Shown here piece by piece: positions 53,055 to 63,825 of a stretch of DNA of 64,000 nt. The DNA is from Cognatundibacterium squillarum (GTDB lineage Bacteria > Pseudomonadota > Gammaproteobacteria > Burkholderiales > Burkholderiaceae_D). Location of the stretch: positions 124,001-188,000 of the forward strand of contig NZ_BMYU01000004.1 of assembly GCF_014652435.1 (NCBI RefSeq), given 5' to 3'. A program made the translations under genes and the position numbers. The notes beneath the pieces are model-generated. The model was not told the DNA's origin. It saw only the letters and a list, made by a program, of their open reading frames with translations, and made no database searches. Each line of letters starts with the position of its first letter. Position 1 is the first letter of the stretch.

Positions 53055-54155
53055 TCAGAACTGCATTTTGCGGCGATACCATTCATGGAAGTGCTGCATA
53101 CCGTCTTCCATAGGCGACTGATAAGGCCCGACTTCATTTTCACCGCGATCAAACAAGGCTTTGCGGCCCAGATCCATGCGGATACCGATTTCATCGTCTT
53201 CGATACAGGTTTCCATATACGCAGCGCGTTCTGCTTCGATGAATTCGCGCTCGAACAGCACGATTTCTTCCGGATAGTAGAACTCCACCACGTTACGGGT
53301 TTTACCGGTAGCCGTTGGCCACAGCGTGGAGACCACCAGCACATGCGGATACCATTCCACCATGATGTTCGGATACAGCGTCAGCCAGATCGCACCGTAT
53401 TTCGGCGCTTCACCGTTGCGGAACTTCATCAGCTGTTCCTGCCAGCGCTGATACACCGGCGAACCGGAGCGGCGCAAACCGGCGTTCACACCGACAGTCT
53501 GCACGCTGTAATCTTCACCGAATTCCCAGCGCAGATCAGAACAGGTCACGAAGTTACCCAGACCCGGATGGAAAGGTTCAACGTGATAATCTTCCAGATA
53601 GACTTCAATGAAAGTCTTCCAGTTGTAATCACATTCGTGCACTTCCACGTGATCCAGCATATAGCCGGAAAAATCGAGGTCTTTGGTCACACTCAGTGTG
53701 GCCATGCGTTCCATCACGTTGTAACCGTTTTGCTCGAACAGCAAGCCATTCCAGTTTTGTAACGGTGTACGTTTCAGATTCATGCAAGGCGTGTCTGAAA
53801 AGTGCGGCGCACCGATCAGTTCACCTTTTAAATCATAGGTCCAGCGATGCAGCGGACAAACGATATTGTCTGCATTACCACGGCCTTTGAACATCAGCGC
53901 CTGCCGGTGACGGCAAACGTTGGACATCAGTTCTATGCCCTGTGGGCTGCGAACCAACATACGGCCTTCGTTTTCAGCTTGCAGTGTCGCAAAGTCACCC
54001 ACGTTCGGCACCATGAGTTCATGGCCGACGTAGCGCGGACCTGCCTGAAAGAGTTCTTTGATTTCGCGCTGTAACAGCGATTCATCAAAATAAACGTTGA
54101 CCGGAAGTTGCGCGTCAGAACGCGCGAGTTTAGACAAAGAAGCCAGATCGGACAT
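53055..54155 (-). CDS. Rieske-type aromatic-ring-hydroxylating oxygenase, alpha subunit
   Basis: 366 residues from MSDLASLSKLARSDAQLPVN. The [2Fe-2S] Rieske site is C81/H83 in NVCRHRQA and C100/H103 in IVCPLHRWTYD. The mononuclear iron ligands are in VYLEDYHVEPFHPGLG (H191, H196), with a later acidic ligand around MDLGRKAL. Such proteins add oxygen to aromatic or related small molecules using electrons from a reductase. No reductase or ferredoxin gene is adjacent, so an unlinked partner is needed. Substrate unknown. A 266-base gap upstream holds its promoter and no gene. Confidence 0.9.
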   Translation of the reverse strand: MSDLASLSKLARSDAQLPVNVYFDESLLQREIKELFQAGPRYVGHELMVPNVGDFATLQAENEGRMLVRSPQGIELMSNVCRHRQALMFKGRGNADNIVCPLHRWTYDLKGELIGAPHFSDTPCMNLKRTPLQNWNGLLFEQNGYNVMERMATLSVTKDLDFSGYMLDHVEVHECDYNWKTFIEVYLEDYHVEPFHPGLGNFVTCSDLRWEFGEDYSVQTVGVNAGLRRSGSPVYQRWQEQLMKFRNGEAPKYGAIWLTLYPNIMVEWYPHVLVVSTLWPTATGKTRNVVEFYYPEEIVLFEREFIEAERAAYMETCIEDDEIGIRMDLGRKALFDRGENEVGPYQSPMEDGMQHFHEWYRRKMQF

Positions 54156-54421
54156 CCCCACCCCCAAATTAATTTTCACCAACCTAAGAGAGAAAGAATC
54201 CAAAAAAACTTTATCGCCCGGATCTGGCCCGGACGAAGTTCAGACGATCAAACGACTTGAAGAGGAATTTTGGACAGAGCGCGGGATTATACCCGAAATC
54301 ATCCTGCGGGGTATCCGGACTGAGAAAAATCTGTGAATAATCAAATTCTTACAGAAAATCAGGGGTAAAAAAGACAACAAATGATATGAATCATTCGCCC
54401 CTTCGAACGGCAGTCACCGCA

Positions 54422-56701
54422 TCAGGCTGTGGCTTCCTGTATTTCCGGTTCCGGACTGTCGGCAACGGCTTCCGGTAAGCGCTGCACGACTTCCTGTAAA
54501 GCGCGGTCCATGATTTTTTCGACTTCCAGCAAACGCGCCTGCCCCGAACGGAAAGCCTGCTGCACTTCCTGTGTGGATAAGGAGAAAGTCTGATCTTTCT
54601 GTACCGTGGTAAAAATATACAGGCTGCGCATCGGACTGACCCAGGCCAGCCGCACACGCACCGGTTCCGGCAAGCCATCGCGCTGCAGGGCCAGCCAGAT
54701 ACCACGCTCCAGTTGTTCGACCAGTTGTACATACGGGTCTTGCGAGCTTTCCTGTTGCGCAACCTGTTCTTCCTGCGATTTGCGTTCGGCTTCGGCGCGT
54801 TTTTCCAGACGGCGTTCCGCTGCACGCTGCGCAGCTTCCACGGCCAGTTCCAGCTGACGGTCCGGCGACAATTCCAGCGGCGCACGCACAATCGATGCAT
54901 GGCATTCCGCCAGTTCGGCGAAGAAACGGATGCGGTCGGCATCGTCCCATTTAATCAGACTCAGCCATTTATTCAGTCGTGCCAGAATCGCGGGCAGACG
55001 CCGCAATAATTCCTGCCGCTCCGGCATGGTGATCTTCGGTTTCACACTCCAGATCAGATCATCCATGGTGCGGATCGCATCTTCCACCGCTTGCGGTTTT
55101 TCATCCTGCACGCTGTATGCCAGTGTCAGCACTTTGACCCAGCGGTTTTCCAGAAAGGTTTCCACAAACGCGACGATTTCACCGCTGCCGACGCGCAGCT
55201 CCACTTCGTGATTTGCCGTCACAGTGGCCTGACGGATTTTTTCTTTGCGCAGCGCACTGCGTATCGGTGCCTGCAAAGCTTGTTCAGCCGCTTTTTCCTG
55301 AGAAGCCACTTCGGCTTCCAGATCACGCAGCGCTTCATCGAACAGCGCGATTTCCTGATCGAATTCGCGGGTGACACGCTCCACATGCTTTTGCATGCTT
55401 TGCAGCAACGGGTCCTGCCCCGCTTTGCTTTCATCCACGCCCGGACTGAAGCGCGATAAGGCATCGATCAGACGACGCGCCGGATGTTCATTATTGAAGA
55501 AAAACTGCTGATCCAGCATCGCAGCCTTCAGCACCGGAATCTGCAGCAGCGAAATCAGCTGTTTAACTGCAACCGGAATTTCATCATTGCGGAATACTTC
55601 GTCGAAAACTTGTGACAATACTTCCAGCGTTTGCGGTGCCACGCCCTGATGGAAGGCTTCCGGCATCTGTTCGCGCATGCGCGCCAGACTGACAGGACCT
55701 TGCTCCTGCGTCAGCCATTGCATCAGCGCCTGACTATTTTGCAAGGCTGACAATTGCTGCAATCCTGCGGCGCTGGCAGCGCTGCTGATTCCGGCACCGG
55801 CTGCGCCTGCAATGCCAGCAACACCAGCGGCAGATCCGGACTGACCGGTCATCCCAAAAGGCGCATTGCCCTGAACGCCTTGCGCCCCTTGCGCACCCTG
55901 TCCGCCGGCAACAGCGGCAGTTGCCGCGTTTTCTGCATTGCCGGACAAAAACTGGCGCAAACGTTCGCCGTCATCAGCGACTTTTTTATCGGCACTGCGA
56001 TTGCGGCGCACACGGTAAGAGTCCTGCAAATCCGGCAAAATGCCTTTGCTGACCAGATGCTGATTCAGTTCATGCAACACCGGCGTCAGTTCAAACAGAA
56101 TATCGGCGTTCAGTAATGGCAGTACCAGCGCGTGCGTACCCTGCTCCGGGTCAAACTGGCACCAGGCATCCCACAGTGCATGCAGAATCACTTCCGGACG
56201 ATACGGATTTTGCGCAATGCTCAGTGCTTCCTTTTGCAACAGACTGCCGAAACGCATATTCAGTGCAGCATACTGCTCAGCGGCCTGCAGTTCGACTGCA
56301 CGAGCGGCACGGCTGAATGCAAGCTTTTTATCCATTTCTTCATAGCTGACCAGACTCAGCTCATCGTCAGCCTGCAGACTGACTGTGCCAGCCGGCGCTT
56401 TGCCGGATAAGACCGTGGTTTCACGGCGAAAAGCTTTTTCCAGCTCAGCCGATACCAGATAGTAATAAGCGTAAGTGTTTTTCTTCAGCAACTGACCAGC
56501 GCCGAAACTCAGACTGGCCTCGCGTGAATCATGGGCGGATTCAGAATGGGCGAGCAAGGCATTCGATAAACGGCCGGAAAATGCATCGACCTGCGCCAGC
56601 ATCAGATGTGTTGCCACAGAAACCAGCGAATGCAACAAAGCCTCCGGATTTTCCCGGCTGCCGGCATTGGCGCTTTGTGCAAAATTGTCTGATTTCAGCA
56701 T
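54422..56701 (-). CDS. DUF1631-domain protein
   Basis: 759 residues. It matches the DUF1631 family of beta- and gammaproteobacteria: VILHALWDAWCQFDPEQGTHALVLPLLNADILFELTPVLHELNQHL near residue 170 and the C-terminal LAWVSPMRSLYIFTTVQKDQTFSLSTQEVQQAF, which resembles a PilZ-like or response module. Residues ~255-313 are a Gly/Ala/Gln linker (GGQGAQGAQGVQG and on). Charged helices and an Arg/Glu-rich coiled coil (AQRAAERRLEKRAEAERKSQEEQ) suggest a large cytoplasmic scaffold. Function not established. Confidence 0.85.
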   Translation of the reverse strand: MLKSDNFAQSANAGSRENPEALLHSLVSVATHLMLAQVDAFSGRLSNALLAHSESAHDSREASLSFGAGQLLKKNTYAYYYLVSAELEKAFRRETTVLSGKAPAGTVSLQADDELSLVSYEEMDKKLAFSRAARAVELQAAEQYAALNMRFGSLLQKEALSIAQNPYRPEVILHALWDAWCQFDPEQGTHALVLPLLNADILFELTPVLHELNQHLVSKGILPDLQDSYRVRRNRSADKKVADDGERLRQFLSGNAENAATAAVAGGQGAQGAQGVQGNAPFGMTGQSGSAAGVAGIAGAAGAGISSAASAAGLQQLSALQNSQALMQWLTQEQGPVSLARMREQMPEAFHQGVAPQTLEVLSQVFDEVFRNDEIPVAVKQLISLLQIPVLKAAMLDQQFFFNNEHPARRLIDALSRFSPGVDESKAGQDPLLQSMQKHVERVTREFDQEIALFDEALRDLEAEVASQEKAAEQALQAPIRSALRKEKIRQATVTANHEVELRVGSGEIVAFVETFLENRWVKVLTLAYSVQDEKPQAVEDAIRTMDDLIWSVKPKITMPERQELLRRLPAILARLNKWLSLIKWDDADRIRFFAELAECHASIVRAPLELSPDRQLELAVEAAQRAAERRLEKRAEAERKSQEEQVAQQESSQDPYVQLVEQLERGIWLALQRDGLPEPVRVRLAWVSPMRSLYIFTTVQKDQTFSLSTQEVQQAFRSGQARLLEVEKIMDRALQEVVQRLPEAVADSPEPEIQEATA

Positions 56702-57097
56702 GACTACGGCCTGTAAACTTACTCCGGTATGCAGATAACCGGGATTGAACGCGGGTTGGAAAACATCGTGGCGCTGTCAGCGTCACTATAGCTACGATAT
56801 TTCCACATGGAAATGAATTAAACGCAATTCCAAGGATTTTCTGATAGAAATCCGAGTTTAATCTGCACATTCCGGCCACATCCGTTTCGCATAAGAAATT
56901 TTTGTTTCTATTTGTAAGCAAATTTCAGGGATTAAAACGGGGTTTTTTACGTATCCCTCCGGTATTGTTCTAAAATACTGGGTTGGACTCTGTATAAGAG
57001 ATTTGCAATATGATCAGAATCGTTTTTTTTATCCTAAGTCACTGACTCAGAGCCGGATACAAAAAAGCTTTGCTGATCCCGCTCTGACAGGTGAAGT
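56702..57097. other. Gene-free AT-rich stretch between the DUF1631 gene and xseB
   Basis: This divergent promoter region holds no convincing gene. It is AT-rich and contains several promoter-like runs but no clear hairpin terminator. Confidence 0.6.
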
Positions 57098-57367
57098 ATG
57101 CCCAGAAAACAGACAGAATCCCCGGTCGCAGCTACGCAGGATTTACCAGCCAGCTTTGAATCTGCGATGGCGGAACTGCAGCAACTGGTAGAACAAATGG
57201 AGTCTGGCAGCCTTGCGCTGGAAGCCTCCGTGGCCGCCTATCAGCGCGGCGCTGTGCTGATACGCTATTGCAGCGGCCAGCTTGAACAAACAGAACAACA
57301 AGTCAGGGTACTGGAAAACGGCCTGTTGCGCCCGCTGACCATCTCCCCCAGAGAGGATCTTGAATGA
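57098..57367 (+). CDS. xseB: Exodeoxyribonuclease VII small subunit
   Basis: 89 residues, typical for XseB: FESAMAELQQLVEQMESGSLALEASVAAYQRGAVLIRYCSGQLEQTEQQVRVLE. It joins the large subunit XseA (not in the window) to degrade single-stranded DNA. AGGTGAAGT precedes the ATG. The next gene ispA overlaps its stop as ATGA, the standard xseB-ispA-dxs order. Confidence 0.95.
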   Translation: MPRKQTESPVAATQDLPASFESAMAELQQLVEQMESGSLALEASVAAYQRGAVLIRYCSGQLEQTEQQVRVLENGLLRPLTISPREDLE

Positions 57368-58251
57368 ATCAGGAATTTCAGGTCTGGATGAAACACATCC
57401 AGCAGACCTGTGAACAGGCTTTATCGGCATATTTGCCGCCGGTGAGCCAGACGCCGTCACATTTGCATGAAGCCATGCGCTACACCGCACTGGATGGCGG
57501 CAAGCGCGTGCGGCCGCTGCTGGTATTTGCTGCCGGCGCACTGTTCAATGCACCGCAATCCCTGCTGGAACGCGCTGCCAGTGCTGTGGAAATGATCCAT
57601 GTGTACTCTCTGGTACATGATGATATGCCTTGCATGGACGATGACGATATGCGTCGCGGCAAGCCAACCGTGCATGTGAAATACGATGAAGCGACCGCCT
57701 TACTGGTCGGTGACGCATTGCAAAGTCAGGCCTTCCTGACGCTGGCACAGGCAGATGCAGCGCCAGCCACGGTGGTAGGCATGATACGCACACTGGCTGA
57801 AGCCTCCGGTTCTGCCGGTATGTGCGGCGGACAGGCGATTGATCTGGCCAGCGTTGGTCAGCAACTGAACCGTGCCCAGCTGGAACAAATGCACAGCCTG
57901 AAAACCGGTGCGCTGCTGCGTGCTTCAGTCATGCTCGGTGCACAGGCTGGCAAGGAACTCAGCGCAGCAGATATTTCTGCACTGAATACTTACTCGGCTG
58001 CCACCGGACTCGCTTTCCAGGTGGTTGATGATATTCTCGACGCCACGGCAGATTCCGCCACACTGGGGAAAACTGCGGGCAAAGATGCCGCTGACAACAA
58101 GCCGACTTATGTCAGCCTGCTGGGGCTGGATGCATCACGCCAGCTGGCGGCAGAACTCTGCCAGCAAGCACACACTGCACTGCAGGCATACGGCGACCAG
58201 GCACGCCACCTGCACGATATTGCAGATCTGATTATTCAAAGACAAGCCTGA
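57364..58251 (+). CDS. ispA: Farnesyl diphosphate synthase (geranyltranstransferase)
   Basis: 295 residues. First aspartate-rich motif DDMPCMDDDDMRRGKPTVH, second DDILDATADSATLGKTAGKD, and GGKRVRPLLVFAAGALF near the N-terminus. It makes farnesyl diphosphate from IPP and DMAPP for quinones, undecaprenyl carrier and others. Overlaps xseB and is followed by dxs after 12 bases. Confidence 0.96.
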   Translation: MNQEFQVWMKHIQQTCEQALSAYLPPVSQTPSHLHEAMRYTALDGGKRVRPLLVFAAGALFNAPQSLLERAASAVEMIHVYSLVHDDMPCMDDDDMRRGKPTVHVKYDEATALLVGDALQSQAFLTLAQADAAPATVVGMIRTLAEASGSAGMCGGQAIDLASVGQQLNRAQLEQMHSLKTGALLRASVMLGAQAGKELSAADISALNTYSAATGLAFQVVDDILDATADSATLGKTAGKDAADNKPTYVSLLGLDASRQLAAELCQQAHTALQAYGDQARHLHDIADLIIQRQA

Positions 58252-58263
58252 TTTAGTGACGCT

Positions 58264-60138
58264 ATGACGAGCTTATTACAACAAATTCAATCGCCGGCAG
58301 ATCTGCGTAAGCTGCCGCGTCCGCAACTGAAAGCAGTGGCAGATGAACTGCGCCACTTCCTGCTGGATTCCGTTTCCAAAACCGGTGGCCATTTGTCATC
58401 GAATCTGGGCACGGTGGAGCTGACGATTGCGCTGCACTATGTATTCAACACGCCGGAGGACCGTCTGGTATGGGACGTTGGTCATCAGACTTACCCGCAT
58501 AAAATCCTGACCGGCCGCCGCGACCGCATGCCGTCGCTGCGCCAGTATCAGGGTTTATCCGGTTTCCCTAAGCGTGATGAAAGCGAATACGACACCTTCG
58601 GTACCGCACACTCGTCAACCTCGATTTCTGCTGCGCTGGGGATGGCGCTGGCGGCCAAAACCAAAGGCGAACAGCGTCACGCGGTGGCGATTATCGGTGA
58701 TGGTTCGATGACTGCCGGTATGGCATTCGAAGCGCTGAATAACGGCGGTGTGTATGACGATATCAATCTGCTGGTGATTCTGAACGACAACGATATGTCG
58801 ATCTCTCCACCGGTGGGCGCGCTGAACCGATATCTGGCACGTCTGCTGTCCGGTAAGTTCTATGCGGCGGCAAAAAATGTCGGCAAATCCGTGCTGCCAT
58901 CCGGCATGCTGGAACTGGCAAAACGTCTGGAAGAACACGCGAAAGGCATGATCGTTCCGGCCACCATGTTTGAAGAATTCGGCTTCAACTACATCGGCCC
59001 GATTGACGGCCATGATCTGGATTCGCTGATTCCGACACTGCAAAACATCCGCAGCCTGAAAGGCCCGCAATTCCTGCACGTGGTGACCAAAAAAGGTCAG
59101 GGTTACAAACTGGCGGAAGCTGATCCTGTGCTGTACCACGGCCCGGGCAAATTCAATCCGGCAGAAGGCATTAAACCTGCTGCCAGCAGCAAAAAAACTT
59201 ACACCCAGATCTTCGGCCAGTGGCTGTGCGATATGGGCAAGGCCGATCCTAAGCTGGTCGGTATCACACCGGCGATGCGCGAAGGTTCCGGTCTGGTTGA
59301 ATTCGAAAAACAATTCCCTGAGCGTTACTACGACGTCGGCATTGCAGAACAGCATGCGGTGACCTTTGCTGCCGGCATGGCCTGCGAAGGTTTCAAACCG
59401 GTGGTGGCGATTTACTCAACCTTCCTGCAGCGTGCCTATGATCAGCTGATTCACGACGTCGCCCTGCAAAATCTGGATGTGACCTTTGCGCTGGACCGCG
59501 CCGGTCTGGTCGGTGCCGACGGTGCCACCCATGCCGGTAACTACGATATCGCTTACCTGCGCTGTATCCCTAACATGGTGGTGATGGCACCGGCGGATGA
59601 AAACGAATGCCGCCAGATGCTGACCACGGCTTACCTGTATCCGGGTCCGGCAGCCGTCCGTTATCCGCGCGGTGCGGGCACCGGCGCAGCCACCACGGAA
59701 GCGCTGGAAGCACTGGAAATCGGTAAAGGCAGCATCGTTCGTAACGGCAGCAAAGTCGCGATTCTGGCCTTCGGCTCCATGGTGCATCCTGCGCTGCTGG
59801 CAGCAGAAAATCTGGATCTGACCGTTGCCAACATGCGCTTCATCAAGCCGCTGGATAAAGAACTGGTGATCCGCCTGGCACAAAGCCACGATGCGCTGGT
59901 CTGCGTGGAAGAAGGCTGCGTGATGGGCGGCGCGGGTTCTGCCGTCATGGAAGCACTGGCCGAAGCCGGCATCGCCAAACCGGTGCAATTGCTGGGCTTG
60001 CCGGATCAGTTCATTGACCACGGCGATCCTGCGATCCTGCTGGCAAATTGCGGTCTGGATGCCAAAGGGATTGCCGCTTCGGTACAGCAACGCTTCGGCG
60101 ATTTGCTGACACCGGCAGTTGCCGCGACCGGCACCTGA
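58264..60138 (+). CDS. dxs: 1-Deoxy-D-xylulose-5-phosphate synthase
   Basis: 624 residues. N-terminal [39 protein letters not shown], the thiamine-diphosphate motif [57 protein letters not shown] and [13 protein letters not shown]. It condenses pyruvate and glyceraldehyde-3-phosphate, the first step of the methylerythritol phosphate isoprenoid pathway. Co-operonic with ispA, giving the first and late steps of the same pathway. A strong terminator follows. Confidence 0.98.
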   Translation: MTSLLQQIQSPADLRKLPRPQLKAVADELRHFLLDSVSKTGGHLSSNLGTVELTIALHYVFNTPEDRLVWDVGHQTYPHKILTGRRDRMPSLRQYQGLSGFPKRDESEYDTFGTAHSSTSISAALGMALAAKTKGEQRHAVAIIGDGSMTAGMAFEALNNGGVYDDINLLVILNDNDMSISPPVGALNRYLARLLSGKFYAAAKNVGKSVLPSGMLELAKRLEEHAKGMIVPATMFEEFGFNYIGPIDGHDLDSLIPTLQNIRSLKGPQFLHVVTKKGQGYKLAEADPVLYHGPGKFNPAEGIKPAASSKKTYTQIFGQWLCDMGKADPKLVGITPAMREGSGLVEFEKQFPERYYDVGIAEQHAVTFAAGMACEGFKPVVAIYSTFLQRAYDQLIHDVALQNLDVTFALDRAGLVGADGATHAGNYDIAYLRCIPNMVVMAPADENECRQMLTTAYLYPGPAAVRYPRGAGTGAATTEALEALEIGKGSIVRNGSKVAILAFGSMVHPALLAAENLDLTVANMRFIKPLDKELVIRLAQSHDALVCVEEGCVMGGAGSAVMEALAEAGIAKPVQLLGLPDQFIDHGDPAILLANCGLDAKGIAASVQQRFGDLLTPAVAATGT

Positions 60139-60200
60139 GCCGGTCATACGGATCATCAGACTCCGGATCACCGGTTGCCGATGATCCGTTCAGTACAATA

Positions 60201-60241
60201 AAAAAGCAGCGTTTCCGGTGATGGGAAACGCTGCTTTTTTT
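60201..60241. terminator. dxs terminator
   Basis: AAAAAGCAGCGTTTCC pairs with GGAAACGCTGCTTTTT (16 bp) with T-runs; a second stem GGATCATC / GATGATCC lies just upstream at 60150-60187. Strong on the plus strand and usable on the other. Confidence 0.85.
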
Positions 60242-60316
60242 TATGCCTGCGATAGTCTGTTTTGATCCGGCTTTGTGTCTGCGGTTCAGTTGGCCAGAAA
60301 TCGCCTCAAAATGCCT

Positions 60317-60400
60317 CAAATGCGGTGCTCAGCACAGCGATCCGGCGGTCGTCGGCAGAAAGTCCGGGCCTCCGCAAAATGCAAATGACGATCACTGCAC
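60317..60400 (-). repeat. Interspersed intergenic repeat, copy 6
   Basis: The minus strand reads GTGCAGTGATCGTCATTTGC, later CCGGACTTTCTGCCGACGAC, then GCCGGATCGCTGTGCTGAGC and ACCGCATTT. Located between dxs and lpxC 3' ends, beyond the dxs terminator. Confidence 0.85.
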
Positions 60401-60414
60401 AATCAGAGTACAGT

Positions 60415-61350
60415 TCAGGCGAAATGCCATTCGCGCTGGCTTTGCGATGCAAACGCCGGTGGCGCCTGACGGATATCATCGAAGCTGACAATTTCATAGG
60501 CTTCCGGATCTGCCAGCAATGCACGCAGCAATTGATTATTCAGGCCGTGGCCGGATTTATGCGCTTTGTAGCTGGCGATCAGCGGATGGCCGATCAGGAA
60601 TAAATCGCCGATTGCATCCAGAATTTTGTGGCGAACAAATTCATCGTTGAAGCGCAATCCGTCGGCGTTCAGGATTTTGTATTCATCCATCACAATCGCG
60701 TTTTCCATGGAGCCGCCGCGTGCCAGCCCGATACCGCGCAGCATTTCCACATCCTGCATAAAGCCGAACGTACGCGCGCGCGCGACATCGTTGACAAAGG
60801 ATACGTGGTCAAAATCAACTTCTGCGGTCTGCACAGTGCCATCGACCGCCGGATGATTGAATTCGATAAAGAAATGCAGCTTGTAACCGTCATGCGGTTC
60901 CAGACGCGCCCATTTCTCCTGTGCGCCCTGCCCTTCACGGATTTCCACCGGTTTCAGCACACGGATAAATTTCTTCGCGGCATCCAGCTCCTGTAATCCG
61001 GCTTGTTGCAACAGATACACAAAGGAAGATGCGGAACCATCCATAATCGGAATTTCTTCCGCGCTGACATCAATATACAAATTATCAATACCCATGCCCG
61101 CAACTGCCGACAGCAGATGCTCTACCGTGGAGACACGCTGGCCGTCTTTGGTCAGGGTCGATGCCATACGGGTATCACCCACAGCATTGGCATTGGCAGG
61201 AAAAACCAGCGGCGGATTCAGATCAGTACGGGTAAATACGATGCCGGTATCGGCTGGCGCAGGACGCAAGACCAGTTCGACTTTGGTACCGGAGTGCAGG
61301 CCGACGCCGGTGGCGCGGACAGATTGGAGGATAGTGGTTTGTTTCAGCAT
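60415..61350 (-). CDS. lpxC: UDP-3-O-acyl-N-acetylglucosamine deacetylase
   Basis: 311 residues from [21 protein letters not shown]; the frame is open 19 codons further, but this start aligns with the family. Zinc-binding His in [20 protein letters not shown], and the later [25 protein letters not shown] with the other His and Asp ligands. LpxC commits lipid A synthesis in the cytoplasm and is the target of many inhibitors. It is convergent with dxs. It is not next to ftsZ here, although that order is common in E. coli. Confidence 0.97.
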   Translation of the reverse strand: MLKQTTILQSVRATGVGLHSGTKVELVLRPAPADTGIVFTRTDLNPPLVFPANANAVGDTRMASTLTKDGQRVSTVEHLLSAVAGMGIDNLYIDVSAEEIPIMDGSASSFVYLLQQAGLQELDAAKKFIRVLKPVEIREGQGAQEKWARLEPHDGYKLHFFIEFNHPAVDGTVQTAEVDFDHVSFVNDVARARTFGFMQDVEMLRGIGLARGGSMENAIVMDEYKILNADGLRFNDEFVRHKILDAIGDLFLIGHPLIASYKAHKSGHGLNNQLLRALLADPEAYEIVSFDDIRQAPPAFASQSQREWHFA

Positions 61351-61405
61351 CCCGTCATTATAGCGATTATCCGGCACGGCTTCCGGCACAACGCGGACGA
61401 GAGGC

Positions 61406-61430
61406 AAAGAGGACGCGCTGCGTCCTCTTT
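61406..61430 (-). terminator. Terminator of the peroxiredoxin gene
   Basis: A perfect 11-bp stem AAAGAGGACGC / GCGTCCTCTTT with a 3-nt loop lies 8 bases after the peroxiredoxin stop and before lpxC. Confidence 0.75.
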
Positions 61431-61438
61431 CGGCAACA

Positions 61439-61945
61439 TCAGCCCAGCTGTTTCAGCATGGTTGCTGCGTCAGAAACTTCAAATTTGCCGCCGGCTTCCA
61501 CATTCAGCTGTGTCACCACGCCGTCTTTTACCAGCATGGAATAACGCTGGGAACGTGTGCCCATGCCGTATTTGCTGAAGTCTGCATCCAGACCCAATGC
61601 TTTGGAGAAGGCCGCATTACCGTCCGCCATCATGCGTACGATACCGGTTGCTTTCTGATCGCGACCCCATGCACCCATGACGAATGCATCATTGACCGAA
61701 ATACACCAGATTTCATCCACGCCTTTGGCTTTCAGTGCCGCTGCGTGTTCGATGTAACCCGGCACGTGTTGTGCAGAGCAGGTTGGCGTGTAAGCGCCCG
61801 GCAAGCCGAAAATCGCAATGGTTTTACCTTTTACCAGATCCGCCACCTCAAAGGTGTTCGGGCCCAAGCTGCAGCCATTGCCTTCTACTTCGATAAACTC
61901 TGCCAGTTGACCTGCAGGCAGTTTGTCTCCGGTCTGAATTGTCAT
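61439..61945 (-). CDS. Prx5-type peroxiredoxin
   Basis: 168 residues from [18 protein letters not shown], set by AGGAG 8 bases upstream. The peroxidatic Cys is in [19 protein letters not shown], and [16 protein letters not shown] and [20 protein letters not shown] are typical of the Prx5/AhpE-related group with a single main Cys plus a possible resolving Cys. It reduces H2O2 or alkyl peroxides using glutathione or thioredoxin. A single gene, with its own terminator. Confidence 0.93.
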   Translation of the reverse strand: MTIQTGDKLPAGQLAEFIEVEGNGCSLGPNTFEVADLVKGKTIAIFGLPGAYTPTCSAQHVPGYIEHAAALKAKGVDEIWCISVNDAFVMGAWGRDQKATGIVRMMADGNAAFSKALGLDADFSKYGMGTRSQRYSMLVKDGVVTQLNVEAGGKFEVSDAATMLKQLG

Positions 61946-62102
61946 GGGATTTCTCCTTTCTTCAAAAAAAACGTGGCCTGAGATTAACATACTCCGGATT
62001 TTTTTTCCGGCGGTCCCCAAACAGTGCCAGACTTGATGACGGGTCAATTACAATACCTGTTTGCGATAAATATATTTACATACACGAGCAAGGGGATTCA
62101 GA

Positions 62103-63803
62103 ATGCGTTTGCGACACTGGCCGGCGAATCCGGCAATCGCGTTATTGACCGCTTCAGCATTGTTAAGCGGCTGCGGCGGAAACGGGGAAAAAGACCAGAT
62201 CCGTGATGCGGTCTGTAACCGCGTCAATGATTTATTTGCATCCCAAATGGGTTGCAATGCCACACCGGCGAAACCTGTGGTCAGCATTGATGTTTTCGGC
62301 GCACGCGGACAAACACTGATCGCCCGCGTCAGCACCGGCACCTGCACAGAAACACCGAAAATCGCGTGGAGCAATTCGTCCGGACAAAGTCTCGGTACCG
62401 ATCTGACGCTGGAAGACAGCACACCAGACAGCAAACTGACCATATCCGCCACCTGTGGCACCGGCAGCGCAACGCAAACACTGGCAGCGAACAGCGTCAG
62501 CACCGCGGGTGCTGCGTTTGCCGTTTTGCAAAACGGTAAAGTTTATTTGTGGGGCAGCCCGGAATGGGGTGGTGCCTACACACCGGTGGAAAGCATCAGC
62601 AATATCAGCAAAATCATCGCGACTGAGCGCGGCTTCGCTGCTTTGCTGGCCGATAACAATGTGATGTCGTGGGGCCCGGATGCGATTACGATCGAAAAAC
62701 CGGCCGACGCCACCAGCGGCGAATCACCAAAAGCCACCGGCGCGCTGCAAAATCTGAAAGATATCCAGTCCGGCTATAACGCTTTCTTCGCGACGCGTCA
62801 GGATGGCAGCTTTGTTGCATGGGGTAATTTGTACTCCGTTTCTCAGGATGACTATTTCCCGCTGAACCATGCCCAGCTTGGCCTGACAGCAGAACAAATT
62901 ACCGCGTTATCGAATTTCCGTTCCGTGGCCTTTACCGAAAGCGCCTACGCGCTGATCGCGGCCGATGGCACGGTACAGAGTTTCGGTGAAGCGGATTCCG
63001 GCGGTAACAGCTACAAGATCGGCAGCCAGAAACTGCGCCGCGTCGCAGGCAACCGTTATGACTTCGTTGCGCAGACGGAAGACGGCAACATGGTAGGCTG
63101 GGGTTCCGGTTACAGCTCACCGCTGTACACCAGCAGCGGCACACAACTGAGTAATGTCAGCAGCTTTGTACTGAATGGCTACAGCGGTGCTGCCATCGAC
63201 AGCAACGCCAAAGCACAGGCATTCGGCTCCTCCGCCTATATCGAAAGTGCGGATTCATCTGCGGTCGCTGCGCAACTGAGTGACGTGAAATCCATCGTCG
63301 CTTCTGAATACAGCTTCGCCGCGCTGAAAAAAGACGGCACCGTTGTGCACTGGGGCGACAGCCCGCGCATGCAGGCCAGCTTCGATGCGGTCAAAAGCAA
63401 ACTGACACAAGTTATCCGTTTGTTTGCGAATGATCAGGCTTTTGTCGCACTGAAATCTGACGGCACCGTCGTCAGCTGGGGCGATGCAGAAAAAGGCGGC
63501 GACAGTTCTGCCGTCAGCGCCGATCTGAAAAATGTACTGACCATCACCGGTAATCAGTATGCGTTTGCCGCACTCCGCTCCGATGGCAGCGTGGTCAGCT
63601 GGGGTATGCAAAGCAAAGGCGGCAACAGCAGCAGCGTGAAAGCGCGCCTTGCGAATGTACGTGCCATCTACGGAACCGCATTCGGCGGATTTCTTGCCGT
63701 CACCAAATCCGGTGATTACGTGACCTGGGGCGATGCGTGGGCAGGTGGCGACAGCAGCCGTGTTTCCGGCAAGCTGACCGCGATTCCTTACTACGCCCAA
63801 TAA
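62103..63803 (+). CDS. RCC1-repeat lipoprotein
   Basis: 566 residues. The signal peptide ends in a lipobox LLSGC (C24), so it is a lipoprotein. Cysteines cluster in the first 130 residues (around CNRVNDLFASQMGC). From residue ~140 about ten RCC1/BNR-like repeats occur, each with a W/F-G core such as VYLWGSPEWGG, VVSWGDAEKGGDSSAV and YVTWGDAWAGGDSS, suggesting one beta-propeller. Function unknown; a surface or periplasmic binding role is likely. The peptidase-like gene starts 22 bases downstream. Confidence 0.8.
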   Translation: MRLRHWPANPAIALLTASALLSGCGGNGEKDQIRDAVCNRVNDLFASQMGCNATPAKPVVSIDVFGARGQTLIARVSTGTCTETPKIAWSNSSGQSLGTDLTLEDSTPDSKLTISATCGTGSATQTLAANSVSTAGAAFAVLQNGKVYLWGSPEWGGAYTPVESISNISKIIATERGFAALLADNNVMSWGPDAITIEKPADATSGESPKATGALQNLKDIQSGYNAFFATRQDGSFVAWGNLYSVSQDDYFPLNHAQLGLTAEQITALSNFRSVAFTESAYALIAADGTVQSFGEADSGGNSYKIGSQKLRRVAGNRYDFVAQTEDGNMVGWGSGYSSPLYTSSGTQLSNVSSFVLNGYSGAAIDSNAKAQAFGSSAYIESADSSAVAAQLSDVKSIVASEYSFAALKKDGTVVHWGDSPRMQASFDAVKSKLTQVIRLFANDQAFVALKSDGTVVSWGDAEKGGDSSAVSADLKNVLTITGNQYAFAALRSDGSVVSWGMQSKGGNSSSVKARLANVRAIYGTAFGGFLAVTKSGDYVTWGDAWAGGDSSRVSGKLTAIPYYAQ

Positions 63804-63825
63804 ACAGATGATCACAGGTGACTTT

